NCBI GenBank assembly: GCA_003955985.1
Contig: CP033784.1
Span: 1,488,001-1,552,000, forward strand
Length of the DNA stretch: 64,000 nt
Source of the DNA: Corynebacterium jeikeium
GTDB lineage: Bacteria; Actinomycetota; Actinomycetes; Mycobacteriales; Mycobacteriaceae
Direction of reading: 5' to 3'
A program made the translations under genes and the position numbers. Of this stretch, positions 9,751-17,822 are shown in pieces (within the stretch, counting starts at the first letter, position 1; each line of letters opens with the position of its first letter). The notes under the pieces were generated by a model. The model was not told the origin of the DNA. It worked only from the letters and a program-made list of their open reading frames with translations, and made no database searches.

Positions 9751-10527
9751 ATGAGTTCATATTGGGATAACCCAAAGTCGCTGTGGGATCAGATTCCACA
9801 GCACGATCAGGAAGATGCTTCCGGGCAGCAGCCTCCCGCACCGGAACAGCCTGCCGCGCCTGAGCAACCTTCCGCGCCGGAGCAGCCTCCCGCGGCCGCA
9901 CAGCTTCCGCCACAGCAAGGGCGTTACCAGGGACTGCTCTCGCACAACAGCATCGTTATCCAGCAGATTCGAAACTTCATGGCGGATGATTTCGACATTT
10001 TGGATACCGAGGGCCACTGCATCGGAAAGATCGAAACTACGGGCAGCACGCTGAGCCGAATGTTTATGGGCTCTCGTCGCCTGACAGTGTCCGAACCGGA
10101 CGGCACTCCGGTATTCGTTATCACCGACCCGACCGATTTCACCCTTGATCGCTACGAGGTCTATTACCCCGACCCGCATGCGACTGATACCGAAGGCAAG
10201 CAGCAAGGTGGAGCAGAGTCATCGCGCCTTCTGGCCACTATTCAGCAAAAGTTTGCGTTCTTTAAGCGGCGGCTGGAGATTTCCATCCCCGGTTTTGCCA
10301 ATTGCGAGGTCGACGGCGACGTCTGGCATTACGACGCCACTTTTATGATCAATGACGTCAGAGTCGCACAGATGTCACGCAAGTGGTCGGGGTTTGCGAA
10401 TCTCCTATCCGGCAATGAACGCTATGTGCTGCAGCTCAAGGATGATTTGCCACCACAATTGCGCGCGGCGATCATTGGTGCCGCCATTGCCCTGGATTTG
10501 ATGGCGAAAAAGGCGCAATCCGACTAG
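9751..10527 (+). CDS. LURP-one-related / phospholipid-scramblase-like protein
   Basis: A protein of 258 residues. Residues 20-55 are a low-complexity Pro/Glu/Gln stretch with three PEQP-type repeats. The rest matches the tubby-like LURP-one/scramblase fold: FDILDTEGHCIGKI, SRRLTVSEPDGTPVFVI, a middle FAFFKRRLEISIPGF, and a C-terminal hydrophobic helix (AAIIGAAIALDLMA) resembling the buried helix of this fold. It follows the DJ-1 gene at 40 bp on the same strand and faces the esterase gene. Bacterial members have no established function. Confidence 0.75.
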   Translation: MSSYWDNPKSLWDQIPQHDQEDASGQQPPAPEQPAAPEQPSAPEQPPAAAQLPPQQGRYQGLLSHNSIVIQQIRNFMADDFDILDTEGHCIGKIETTGSTLSRMFMGSRRLTVSEPDGTPVFVITDPTDFTLDRYEVYYPDPHATDTEGKQQGGAESSRLLATIQQKFAFFKRRLEISIPGFANCEVDGDVWHYDATFMINDVRVAQMSRKWSGFANLLSGNERYVLQLKDDLPPQLRAAIIGAAIALDLMAKKAQSD

Positions 10528-10582
10528 CTATTATCGCTGTCGACTCGCGCCTTTTATCAAGAGCTACTGCTCACGACTATCG

Positions 10583-11698
10583 CTACCGCGCCCCTGCAGC
10601 CTGAGCGATGCGTCCGTCGATTTCCGTGATTCCGTCAGAGACGGCATTGACGTGTTCTGGGCGCACATTGGCATTGTCGTTGATGCCACCTTCAAAAACG
10701 GCGGTTACCGGCACGCACGGAACCTCAACATTACGTCCGAGCGCATTGGCCACAAGTGCAATTGCCCGAGGCGAGAAAGTCAGCCCGATGTGGCCCGACA
10801 GGTCCGCAGAGCAACCATCCTGTAGGAGGATGTTGTTGGAAGTCGGTGCGCTCCACTGGCTTGCAGCCATTGGCGTGACGGCTTCATCAACCTGAGTAGA
10901 GATTGCAACGTAGTTGACGCCCGGCTGCTCCAAGCCGCCCTCATTGATCTTGGCCATGAACTGGCCGTGCTGCATCAGATCCACCAGGCTGGGGCTGACA
11001 ATGTACCCCGCAGCTTTGTCACCGGCATTGTCGAACTGGTTGAGCTGCTCCAAACCATAGGAAGCGCCCAGCAGAGTTGTGCCATGCAGCACGCCCGCCA
11101 GGGAAACGACGGTGCCGATTCCCCGCCCCTGCTCCTGCTTGGCGTAGGCGGCAGCCAAGGCGCCACCGGCAGAGTGACCAACAATATCGACGGCGGTAGC
11201 ACCAGTTTCCGCCTTGAGGGTGTCAATCTTCGCAGTCAGCTCAGCCAACGCGGTATCCAGCGGGGTCATGTTGCGCATGGTTGGAATAGAGCCCAGCACC
11301 GAAAACTCGTCAGGACCCAGCTTGCCGACGTTAAATGCGTACAGACACTTCCCCATTGCCTTTAGCTCCGGTGCCATGCGGGCATAGGTCTGGTACGAGT
11401 TCGAGTTCATGCCGTGGATCATGACCACCGGATTCTCACCAGGAGCAGGAACACACTGCACATTCGTGCCCTCTGGGCTGATGTTTTCCGTCATCCCCTG
11501 GTTGACCATGACAGTGGGGAAATCATTTGCCTTTGGCCCCCAGTCACCCATTTCGGTCCAGGACAGGACCTGATCATTATCAGTTGCCGAAGCCGGTGCG
11601 GCAGCCGCGATGGGAGCCACCGCCAGAGCGACACCAGCCGCAGCCAACAGTGCTGTGGCTGACCGTGCCAGCTTTGCGAATGCTCGATGAGTGCCCAT
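10583..11698 (-). CDS. Secreted alpha/beta-hydrolase, triacylglycerol lipase/esterase
   Basis: A protein of 371 residues with a Sec signal peptide: basic start, the hydrophobic core ALLAAAGVALAVAPIAAA and a likely cleavage after AAAAPA. The lipase fold is shown by VVMIHGMNSNSYQTY (oxyanion region) and the nucleophile elbow GHSAGG. The acid and histidine are probably in VDEAVTP and DLSGHIGL. Closest in type to actinobacterial EstA/LipA-like lipases, which act outside the membrane and may hydrolyse lipids or mycolate esters; the substrate is not determinable. A clear AAGGAG precedes the ATG at 11698. Confidence 0.87.
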   Translation of the reverse strand: MGTHRAFAKLARSATALLAAAGVALAVAPIAAAAPASATDNDQVLSWTEMGDWGPKANDFPTVMVNQGMTENISPEGTNVQCVPAPGENPVVMIHGMNSNSYQTYARMAPELKAMGKCLYAFNVGKLGPDEFSVLGSIPTMRNMTPLDTALAELTAKIDTLKAETGATAVDIVGHSAGGALAAAYAKQEQGRGIGTVVSLAGVLHGTTLLGASYGLEQLNQFDNAGDKAAGYIVSPSLVDLMQHGQFMAKINEGGLEQPGVNYVAISTQVDEAVTPMAASQWSAPTSNNILLQDGCSADLSGHIGLTFSPRAIALVANALGRNVEVPCVPVTAVFEGGINDNANVRPEHVNAVSDGITEIDGRIAQAAGAR

Positions 11699-11699
11699 G

Positions 11700-12112
11700 A
11701 TTACTCCTTGCCTAGAACAGTGAATAGTAAAACGTTTCCAATAAGAACTACGACATGGGCAAGAGCAAAAATCAGGCTACGAATCGTTATCGTACTCTGA
11801 AAGGAAATCAATGAAAGCCCCTCAAAAGGGTGAATAGAAAGTGAACTAAATATAACTATAACGCTATTCATTTACAGGCCTGCAAGCTTTTAAAGTGATA
11901 TCGACCACAGCGCGAAACGAGGCGAGACCCCCTCGCAGCACCACAGGAGCATCGCTGATACTGACATCGCCATTAAGGATAAGCGCCTGCTCCACGAATA
12001 TTTCAAACAACCAGTGATGCGGACGCTTGATATCGTCAGCGAGGAAACTGAGTCACCAATAGCAGAACTTAGAGAACACCCTCTCACCTGCCCGTACAGT
12101 ATGGTATTTCAC
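11700..12112. other. Intergenic region with a possible gene remnant
   Basis: AT-rich spacer of about 410 bp between the esterase and the frame-shifted lipoprotein gene. On the plus strand the frame is open from 11894 into the lipoprotein frame and reads like protein around 11951-12070 (for example KDKRLLHEYFKQPVM), but it has no start codon before the GTG at 12014. It may be a decayed gene. No terminator or promoter was recognised with confidence. Confidence 0.3.
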
Positions 12113-12618
12113 ATGCACAAACGACACGTTTTCACCCTCGCACTGACCATTCCAGCGCTATGCCTTTCGGCTTGCTCCAACGGAGAACCGGAAAAAGCAC
12201 CGGAACCAACTACGGTTACAAAAACTGTCACCAGCCCAGAAAGCAGCACAGAATCGACGACACAATCCACCACCAGGCCCCTAACCCGTCGACACCCCCG
12301 ACCCGGACGACGGAAAGCTCGAGCCCCACCGGTTACGCCGGCGCACCCAACGGCGAGCCGACAGCTATAAACAAAACGATTTCGCATTGCGCGAAATCCT
12401 CGCAGGGACTCTACGAACAAGGCACCACCTGGTTTACCGACGGCACCTCCGGCTGGACGCAGTATTGCGCCAACAATTTCTATGACGGTCTTTCCATGAA
12501 CACTGCCCCGGAACCTCAGAACAACGAGCCATCCCCGTGGGTTCAAGGCCAAATCGACTGGGCCGATTGCCTGAACTCTGGCCATTCCGAGGAAGAGTGT
12601 CGCGAGATGTTGAATTAG
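12113..12618 (+). pseudogene. Lipoprotein gene interrupted by a frameshift
   Basis: The first part starts MHKRHVFTLALTIPALCLSA and has a clear lipobox (LSAC) followed by a Thr/Ser/Pro-rich linker. Past about 12280-12300 this frame degenerates into Arg/Pro-rich sequence and ends near 12370. The frame shifted by -1 carries a plausible secreted domain with two or more cysteines (HCAKSSQ, YCANNF, DWADCLNSGHSEEEC) and ends in TAG at 12616-12618. The switch lies in a C-rich tract (GGCCCC and ACACCCCC, about 12276-12299). It can be a real frameshift, a phase-variable tract or a sequencing error. Function unknown. Confidence 0.6.
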
Positions 12619-12643
12619 GCAACCCCGCCGCCTTCCACGAGAT

Positions 12644-13540
12644 ATGATGCGCAAGTCCGACTCTTCCCTGTTGTGCGGCACCTGGGTGGACCGCATGTGG
12701 GGCACGAAGGTCAAGGACAAGCGCAAGGCAGCCAAGCAGGATGCCACCGACGGCAAGCCGTCGATTAACCCGCCATGGAGCGCAGCTCGCGTCTCCCGCG
12801 TGCTGACCACCATCGCACTCGTGGTCATCACCATCGCCGCATTTGCCGAGACAGAAATCTCCGCCTCGAACTTCTTCACCGGCCTGGCCAACCTGCCAGA
12901 GACCATGGCTTTGTTCCTGCCGCCGTCCTCCGGTGGTATTGCCGGCGAGATCTTCAAGCTGCTTCTCGATACCCTGCAGATCGCCTTCGCCGCCACCTTC
13001 CTCGGCGCCATCCTCGCCATCCCGATTGGCATCATGGCCGCCTCCAACGTGGTTGCCAACAAGTGGGTACACGGCTTCTTCCGCGTGCTCATCGTGATCA
13101 TCCGCGGCATCCCGGAACTGATTTTGGCCATCATCTTCGTGGTCATCTCGGGTCTGGGACCGGTCGCCGGTACGCTCGCGCTGGCTCTCGGTGCTGTTGG
13201 TCTGCTATCCAAGCTGATCGCCGACTCGCTGGAAGAAACCGACACTGACGTGCAGGAAGCCCTGCGCACTACTGGTGCAACCGAGTCGCAGATCTTCTTC
13301 GCCGCCACCGTTCGCCAGGCAATCCCGTCTTTCATTGCCCACTGCCTCTACCTGCTGGACACCAACATCCGCTCGGCCACGCTGCTCGGTGTCGTCGGCG
13401 CAGGCGGCATTGGCTTCCAGCTGCTCAATGCCTCTCGAGTCAACCAGTTCGACGTCGTGACCTACATCCTCATCCTCATGGTCGCTGTCGTCCTCGTCGT
13501 CGAGGCGCTGTCCATGCGGCTGCGTGCCGCCGTCCGCTAG
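12644..13540 (+). CDS. phnE: Phosphonate-type ABC transporter permease
   Basis: An integral membrane permease of the PhnE family. A transmembrane helix near residue 55 precedes the binding-protein-dependent transport domain, with the EAA-loop region EALRTTGATESQIFFAATVRQ and the typical end RSATLLGVVGAGGIGFQL. About 45 polar residues precede the first helix, more than usual. The ATG at 12695 (MWGTKV) is an alternative start. PhnE normally works with a PhnC ATPase and a PhnD binding protein; neither is in the window, although a phosphonate hydrolase and dehydrogenase follow directly. The transporter is therefore incomplete here. Confidence 0.85.
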   Translation: MMRKSDSSLLCGTWVDRMWGTKVKDKRKAAKQDATDGKPSINPPWSAARVSRVLTTIALVVITIAAFAETEISASNFFTGLANLPETMALFLPPSSGGIAGEIFKLLLDTLQIAFAATFLGAILAIPIGIMAASNVVANKWVHGFFRVLIVIIRGIPELILAIIFVVISGLGPVAGTLALALGAVGLLSKLIADSLEETDTDVQEALRTTGATESQIFFAATVRQAIPSFIAHCLYLLDTNIRSATLLGVVGAGGIGFQLLNASRVNQFDVVTYILILMVAVVLVVEALSMRLRAAVR

Positions 13541-13588
13541 TCCCCTCCACCCCAGTCCCCGTCCCCTTCTACCGAAAAGGAAAACTCC

Positions 13589-14257
13589 ATAACTTACCAG
13601 CTCGCTATCTTCGACATGGCTGGCACCACCATCGACGACCGTGACGAGGTCTACCGCGTCCTCCGCGAAGCCACCGAACGCGAAGGTGCCCGCTACTCCG
13701 ATGAGACTTTCCAGCACTACATGGGTACCGAGAAGTTCTGGGCGATTGGCAATCTGCTCCGTGAAGGTGGAATCGAGCCGACGCCAGAGGTCCATAATCA
13801 CGCCTGGGAGTTCTTCCGCGCCGAGCTTGTTCGCACGTACAAGGAAAACCCGCCGACCCCGCTGCCAGGCGTCGAAGACATGCTGAAGGCGCTGCACGAT
13901 AAGGACATCAAAGTCGGCTTGACGACGGGCTTTGCGCGCGAAATCGTCGATATCATTGTCTCCTCTATGGGGTGGGACAACGGGATTATCGACACCGTTG
14001 TCGCCGGTGACGAAGTCGAGCACGGCCGCCCCGAGCCCGACCTGATTCTGGCTGTTATGGAGAAGCTCGGTGTGACCGACAAGGCAGCTGTCATTAGCTC
14101 CGGGGACACCGAGGCTGATGTCCGTTCCGCCCAGGCCGCTGGCGTCACCAGCATGGGTGTGCTCACCGGCCACTTGACTCGCGAACAGTTCGAGTCCCTC
14201 GGTGCCGACTACGTCCTGGATTCGTCCGCGAACCTGCTGGACATTGTTGAAAAGTAG
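13589..14257 (+). CDS. Phosphonatase-like HAD hydrolase (PhnX-like), apparent ATA start
   Basis: A HAD-superfamily protein of the phosphonatase-like group. Motif I is DMAGTT, preceded by QLAIF; motif III and IV regions are KVGLTTGFAREI and VAGDEVEHGRPEPD, then SSGDTEADVRSAQAAGV. The first ATG of the frame (13616) lies directly after the codon of the nucleophile Asp, so starting there would destroy the active site. The frame is open back to the phnE stop, but between 13541 and 13615 there is no ATG, GTG, TTG or CTG. The best start is the ATA at 13589, giving (M)TYQLAIFDMAGTT, with AGGA about eight bases before it. This is either a rare non-canonical start or a mutated ATG. Confidence 0.8.
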   Translation: MTYQLAIFDMAGTTIDDRDEVYRVLREATEREGARYSDETFQHYMGTEKFWAIGNLLREGGIEPTPEVHNHAWEFFRAELVRTYKENPPTPLPGVEDMLKALHDKDIKVGLTTGFAREIVDIIVSSMGWDNGIIDTVVAGDEVEHGRPEPDLILAVMEKLGVTDKAAVISSGDTEADVRSAQAAGVTSMGVLTGHLTREQFESLGADYVLDSSANLLDIVEK

Positions 14258-14298
14258 AATCTGCCCTGTAGACCTAACCTGGTAAGTACACAACGCTG

Positions 14299-15369
14299 AT
14301 GACGACTCCGACTCCCCCAACCACCGCCCCTTCAACTGCGCCGACGGAAAAGGCCCAGGCGCTTGTCTGGCACGGCGGTAGCGACTTTCGCATGCAGGAG
14401 GTTCCTATCCCTGCTTTGCACGAAGGCGAAACCTTAGTGGAAATCACCACCGCCACCATCTGCGGCTCCGACCGTCACACCGCTCTCGGTCGTCGCAGTG
14501 CGCCCTGCCCCAGCGTCCTCGGCCACGAGGGAGTCGGAGTCGTCCGCGCTACCCGCAACCCAGATTTGCAGGTTGGCCAGCGCGTTGTGTTCTCTGTCAC
14601 CGCGCCATGCATGGAGTGCGACCGCTGTGAACGCGGCATGACCGCCAAGTGCCGGATTTTGAAAAAGACTGGTCACGAGGCCTTCGATAGCGACTGGCCT
14701 CTTTCAGGGACCTATGCTTCCCATATTGTGCTGCGCAACCATCAGCCAGTGGTAGTAGTCCCCGACTCGCTTCCCGATGTCGCTGCCTCCATCGCGACCT
14801 GCGCCGGCGCCACAGTGATCGCTTGTATGGAACAGGCTGGACCCCTTGCAGGTAAACGAGTCCTGGTTATGGGCATCGGCATGCTCGGCCTCATCGCTGT
14901 TGAGGCAGCTGTTTGTGGTGGCGCCGCTGAGGTTGTGGCCATGGACCGTAACCAGACTCGGCTTGAATGGGCACGACAGTTGGGTGCGGTTGTGCCCGAC
15001 CCGTCGGCTGCTGGTGCCGATTCCGAACCAGAGCCTTTCGATATCACCCTCGAGTTCTCCGGTAGCGAATTCGGAGTCACTACCTGCATCGGCAGCCTCG
15101 ACATAGGTGGTCGAGCGGTGCTGGCCGGAAGTGTTGCCACGTCACCGGCTTATGCCCTCGATCCGGAGTGGCTCGTCCGTGGCTGGCGCACCATCACCGG
15201 TGTCCATAACTACGAGCCACGGCATCTTGCGCAGGCAGTAGAGTTCCTTGCTGACTCCCAGATTGATTGGGACACGGCTGTGTCGGCACCAATTGCGCTA
15301 GAGGATGTGCCTGCGGAGGTGGAGGCGGTGCAGGATATGTATTTGAGAGCGACTGTGACGTTTTCCTAG
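14299..15369 (+). CDS. Zinc-dependent alcohol dehydrogenase, phosphonate-associated type
   Basis: Medium-chain dehydrogenase of 356 residues. Catalytic zinc ligands are in TICGSDRHT and GHEGVG. The structural zinc site C-x2-C-x2-C-x7-C is in APCMECDRCERGMTAKC. The Rossmann motif appears as VLVMGIGMLGL. The sequence fits the family proposed to act in phosphonate catabolism (often written HpnZ-like), and its place directly behind phnE and the PhnX-like hydrolase agrees. The substrate, possibly a phosphonate-derived alcohol or aldehyde, is inferred. Confidence 0.83.
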   Translation: MTTPTPPTTAPSTAPTEKAQALVWHGGSDFRMQEVPIPALHEGETLVEITTATICGSDRHTALGRRSAPCPSVLGHEGVGVVRATRNPDLQVGQRVVFSVTAPCMECDRCERGMTAKCRILKKTGHEAFDSDWPLSGTYASHIVLRNHQPVVVVPDSLPDVAASIATCAGATVIACMEQAGPLAGKRVLVMGIGMLGLIAVEAAVCGGAAEVVAMDRNQTRLEWARQLGAVVPDPSAAGADSEPEPFDITLEFSGSEFGVTTCIGSLDIGGRAVLAGSVATSPAYALDPEWLVRGWRTITGVHNYEPRHLAQAVEFLADSQIDWDTAVSAPIALEDVPAEVEAVQDMYLRATVTFS

Positions 15370-15697
15370 CAACCGCTGGAAAGAAAAGGTACGCAACAGA
15401 AAGAATTTCAACCAAGGCTGTTACCTATCTCAGAGGAGAACTGCGAAAAACCTTTTCTAGGGCATTGAAATGAAAGACTTCATTGGATAAGAGATTATAG
15501 GTGGTCAATAAATATTCTCGAAAACCAACATCCAAAACGAATCACAGCTTCTAATAGCAATTCAACAGCGGGTTATAATCCCAGTTTCAATTCCCTATTC
15601 AATAGCCCTGGAAGTCCATCCTTCGAAACAATTGAGAACATGAAACAGCGAAACGCTGCATTTTTTGGAAAATTAAATATACTGAAACTAAACCCGG
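15370..15697. other. AT-rich spacer, no gene seen
   Basis: About 330 bp between two converging genes. Base composition shifts to AT-rich here and stays so to about 17820, marking the left edge of the likely transferred segment. I see no open frame, tRNA or clear terminator. Confidence 0.5.
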
Positions 15698-17491
15698 TTA
15701 ATCATCCGCTATTCCAGATGCGGCAGCAACCAACGCTTCACGAAGCTCGCGATCCACAGCATAGATATGTAGCCCGTGTACCCCTCGAGTAAGTAAGACA
15801 TTAAGCTGATTCTTCAACAGTTCTTCAGCGAAGGACTGTTTCGACCCGTCTTTCAACGTTCGTTTATTCTTCACATTTGGGTTCCACGACTCAGATGGGT
15901 CAAAGATAATCTTTCCATCACGATATTTGACAGAGGGGCCAATAATGACACCAGCATAGTTCAGGTCAAAACCCTGGATAGTAAAAATAGAACCAATTTC
16001 ATCAATAGTTTGTGGGCGCTCTGCCCAGCTCAGCTGTAGACCTGCAGTCTTCTTCTCAGTACTCTTCTTTTGATTGTTCCATGGCATTGAAAAATCACCG
16101 ACTCGAACCCGCCAGAGTTCATTCTCCGCAGGTGGCCGAGCACTCGAAAACTGCCAATCATACGTGGCTATTAACCTAGATAATCCTTCCTCTACATTCG
16201 ACGCTTTGTCCTTAATTGACTCGTAAAGCTGGTTAGGATCATCGAAAATCTTAATACTATATTTATTATCCTCCGGAATTTTATGGATAATACCGTCATC
16301 GACAAAAGAGCGTACCCACTGAATGGTATCCTCCGAGGCAAGCATCCTCATCTGAAGCTTTAAATCAATACTTTTATCGACTCGTTGCTCCATCCATTCC
16401 AAATCCGCCGGCTCCCACACCTGATTTGCGGCAAGAATCTGGTCAGGATCAAATACTGCTACCACTACATGTGCACGTTCGAGAATATCTTTGAGGTGAT
16501 TTTTACCCCTGTACGACTGTTTTCCTTGCGTCCATAGCAAATGAGCTTCGTCGATTAGAACGACATCTACCTTTTCCCCAGGATTCCGATGATTGATAAA
16601 GGATGTCGGCTTCATGACTTTAAGATTCTTGGTACTCGAAATACCGAGTTTTTCAGCAACCTGCTGATAAACAGTAACCTGCTCATCGTGGTTGACTAGC
16701 ATATACGCGTCAAGGGTCGATTTCCCAAGATGTTCTTCGATAGCTGGGAGTTTTTGATTCAAGTCATAAAAAACGCTGCTAAGCAATACTGTTTTGCCGG
16801 TTCCAGCAGCGCCTGAGACCATAATCAGCCTAGAGTCGCCGATTGATTGCATTTGATCTACAACTGCATTAATTATCTCAAACTTTGCATCAGACTGCTC
16901 TGTAGTTAGCTCATGGAAAGGTGATGCTTTAAAAAGTGCAGATTCGCGGATAATACGTTCAGCTGGAAATAGCTGTTGATCCAGCGCATGTAGTTTAGAC
17001 CAAATCTGGGTGAAAGATTTGTCTAAATGCTCTTTGGTGAAGTAATCACCTTGCGCATTTGTTCGCGCATTCTCAGTAGCAACACTGGTCTCACTGGCAG
17101 ACTTCACCGATTCGTTGCTAGGCAAGTACTGCATAAGTCGATTCTCAATATCCAGAGTCAACGACTTATTAAATAGAGAGTGCCCAATCACGTACATCTG
17201 GGTCCCAGCGCCATCACGTAAATCAATCCAGAGATTTCGCTTGGAGTTAGATGCCTTTGTATCCCCCTCGAGATGTTGGGTCGTTCGCTGGACAATCGAG
17301 TTCGTTTCCCCCACATAGACTCGATAGGATCCCTTGTTGTCCCGCAATGAAATGATGTAGACCGTAGGGTAGTCAATAATAAAACGGCGGTAAGGAATGT
17401 CTTTGCCTTTTAGCTCGTCGATGCCACTACTTGCGTAGTCGACTCGCTCAACAAATGCCCTTGGGGCTGGAAGCAGTTTTCTCTTGCTCAC
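15698..17491 (-). CDS. GIY-YIG nuclease fused to DUF2075 superfamily 1 helicase
   Basis: A protein of about 597 residues if it starts at the GTG at 17491, one base after the MazG-like stop codon. Residues 40-125 form a GIY-YIG nuclease domain: VYII at 44-47, VYVG at 58-61, and a conserved acidic residue at E116. Residues 190-597 are a DUF2075/superfamily 1 NTPase: Walker A GAAGTGKT at 227-234, Walker B VVLIDEAHLL near 310, the sensor-like VVAVFDPDQIL, and a motif VI-type LNVLLTRGVHGLHIY near the end. The domain set (nuclease plus helicase) resembles restriction or antiphage effectors. The gene is clearly richer in A+T than its flanks, so it was probably acquired. A defence role is inference from architecture, partner and composition. 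Confidence 0.85.
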   Translation of the reverse strand: MSKRKLLPAPRAFVERVDYASSGIDELKGKDIPYRRFIIDYPTVYIISLRDNKGSYRVYVGETNSIVQRTTQHLEGDTKASNSKRNLWIDLRDGAGTQMYVIGHSLFNKSLTLDIENRLMQYLPSNESVKSASETSVATENARTNAQGDYFTKEHLDKSFTQIWSKLHALDQQLFPAERIIRESALFKASPFHELTTEQSDAKFEIINAVVDQMQSIGDSRLIMVSGAAGTGKTVLLSSVFYDLNQKLPAIEEHLGKSTLDAYMLVNHDEQVTVYQQVAEKLGISSTKNLKVMKPTSFINHRNPGEKVDVVLIDEAHLLWTQGKQSYRGKNHLKDILERAHVVVAVFDPDQILAANQVWEPADLEWMEQRVDKSIDLKLQMRMLASEDTIQWVRSFVDDGIIHKIPEDNKYSIKIFDDPNQLYESIKDKASNVEEGLSRLIATYDWQFSSARPPAENELWRVRVGDFSMPWNNQKKSTEKKTAGLQLSWAERPQTIDEIGSIFTIQGFDLNYAGVIIGPSVKYRDGKIIFDPSESWNPNVKNKRTLKDGSKQSFAEELLKNQLNVLLTRGVHGLHIYAVDRELREALVAAASGIADD

Positions 17492-17492
17492 G

Positions 17493-17816
17493 TTACAACC
17501 TGTCGTGCTTAAGCGAACTTCCCGTGCTTTTACTACGCGGATAGCGCACTTCATTTAAGGCGATTTTCTTCGCAATCGCCTCATTAGGATCGATTTCAGC
17601 CCTACGAGCCAGTAAAAGGCAGTAGCTCAGCACATCTGCAAGCTCATCCTCGAGATCGGCTTTTTCGTATTTTGCGTCCCATTGAAAAAGTTCGAGCAAC
17701 TCAGCAGACTCAATTGAGATCGCTTTAGCAAGATTCTCAGGAGTATGAAAAACCTCCCACTTTCTGTCAGAAGAGAACTTGAAAAGCTGCTCTACTGTTT
17801 CCCGACTAACTTCCAT
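17493..17816 (-). CDS. MazG-like nucleotide pyrophosphohydrolase
   Basis: All-alpha NTP pyrophosphatase of 107 residues. It has the metal-binding acidic motif in ESAELLELFQW and the second motif DELADVLSYCLLLARR typical of MazG/dUTPase-like enzymes of the YpjD or RS21-C6 type. It begins six bases after the steB stop, and its ribosome site AAAAGG lies within the last codons of steB. It runs into the GIY-YIG/DUF2075 gene with a one-base gap. The pair is likely one translationally coupled unit. Its nucleotide substrate is unknown; hydrolysing modified or alarm nucleotides during infection is one possibility. Confidence 0.85.
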   Translation of the reverse strand: MEVSRETVEQLFKFSSDRKWEVFHTPENLAKAISIESAELLELFQWDAKYEKADLEDELADVLSYCLLLARRAEIDPNEAIAKKIALNEVRYPRSKSTGSSLKHDRL

Positions 17817-17822
17817 GTGTTT

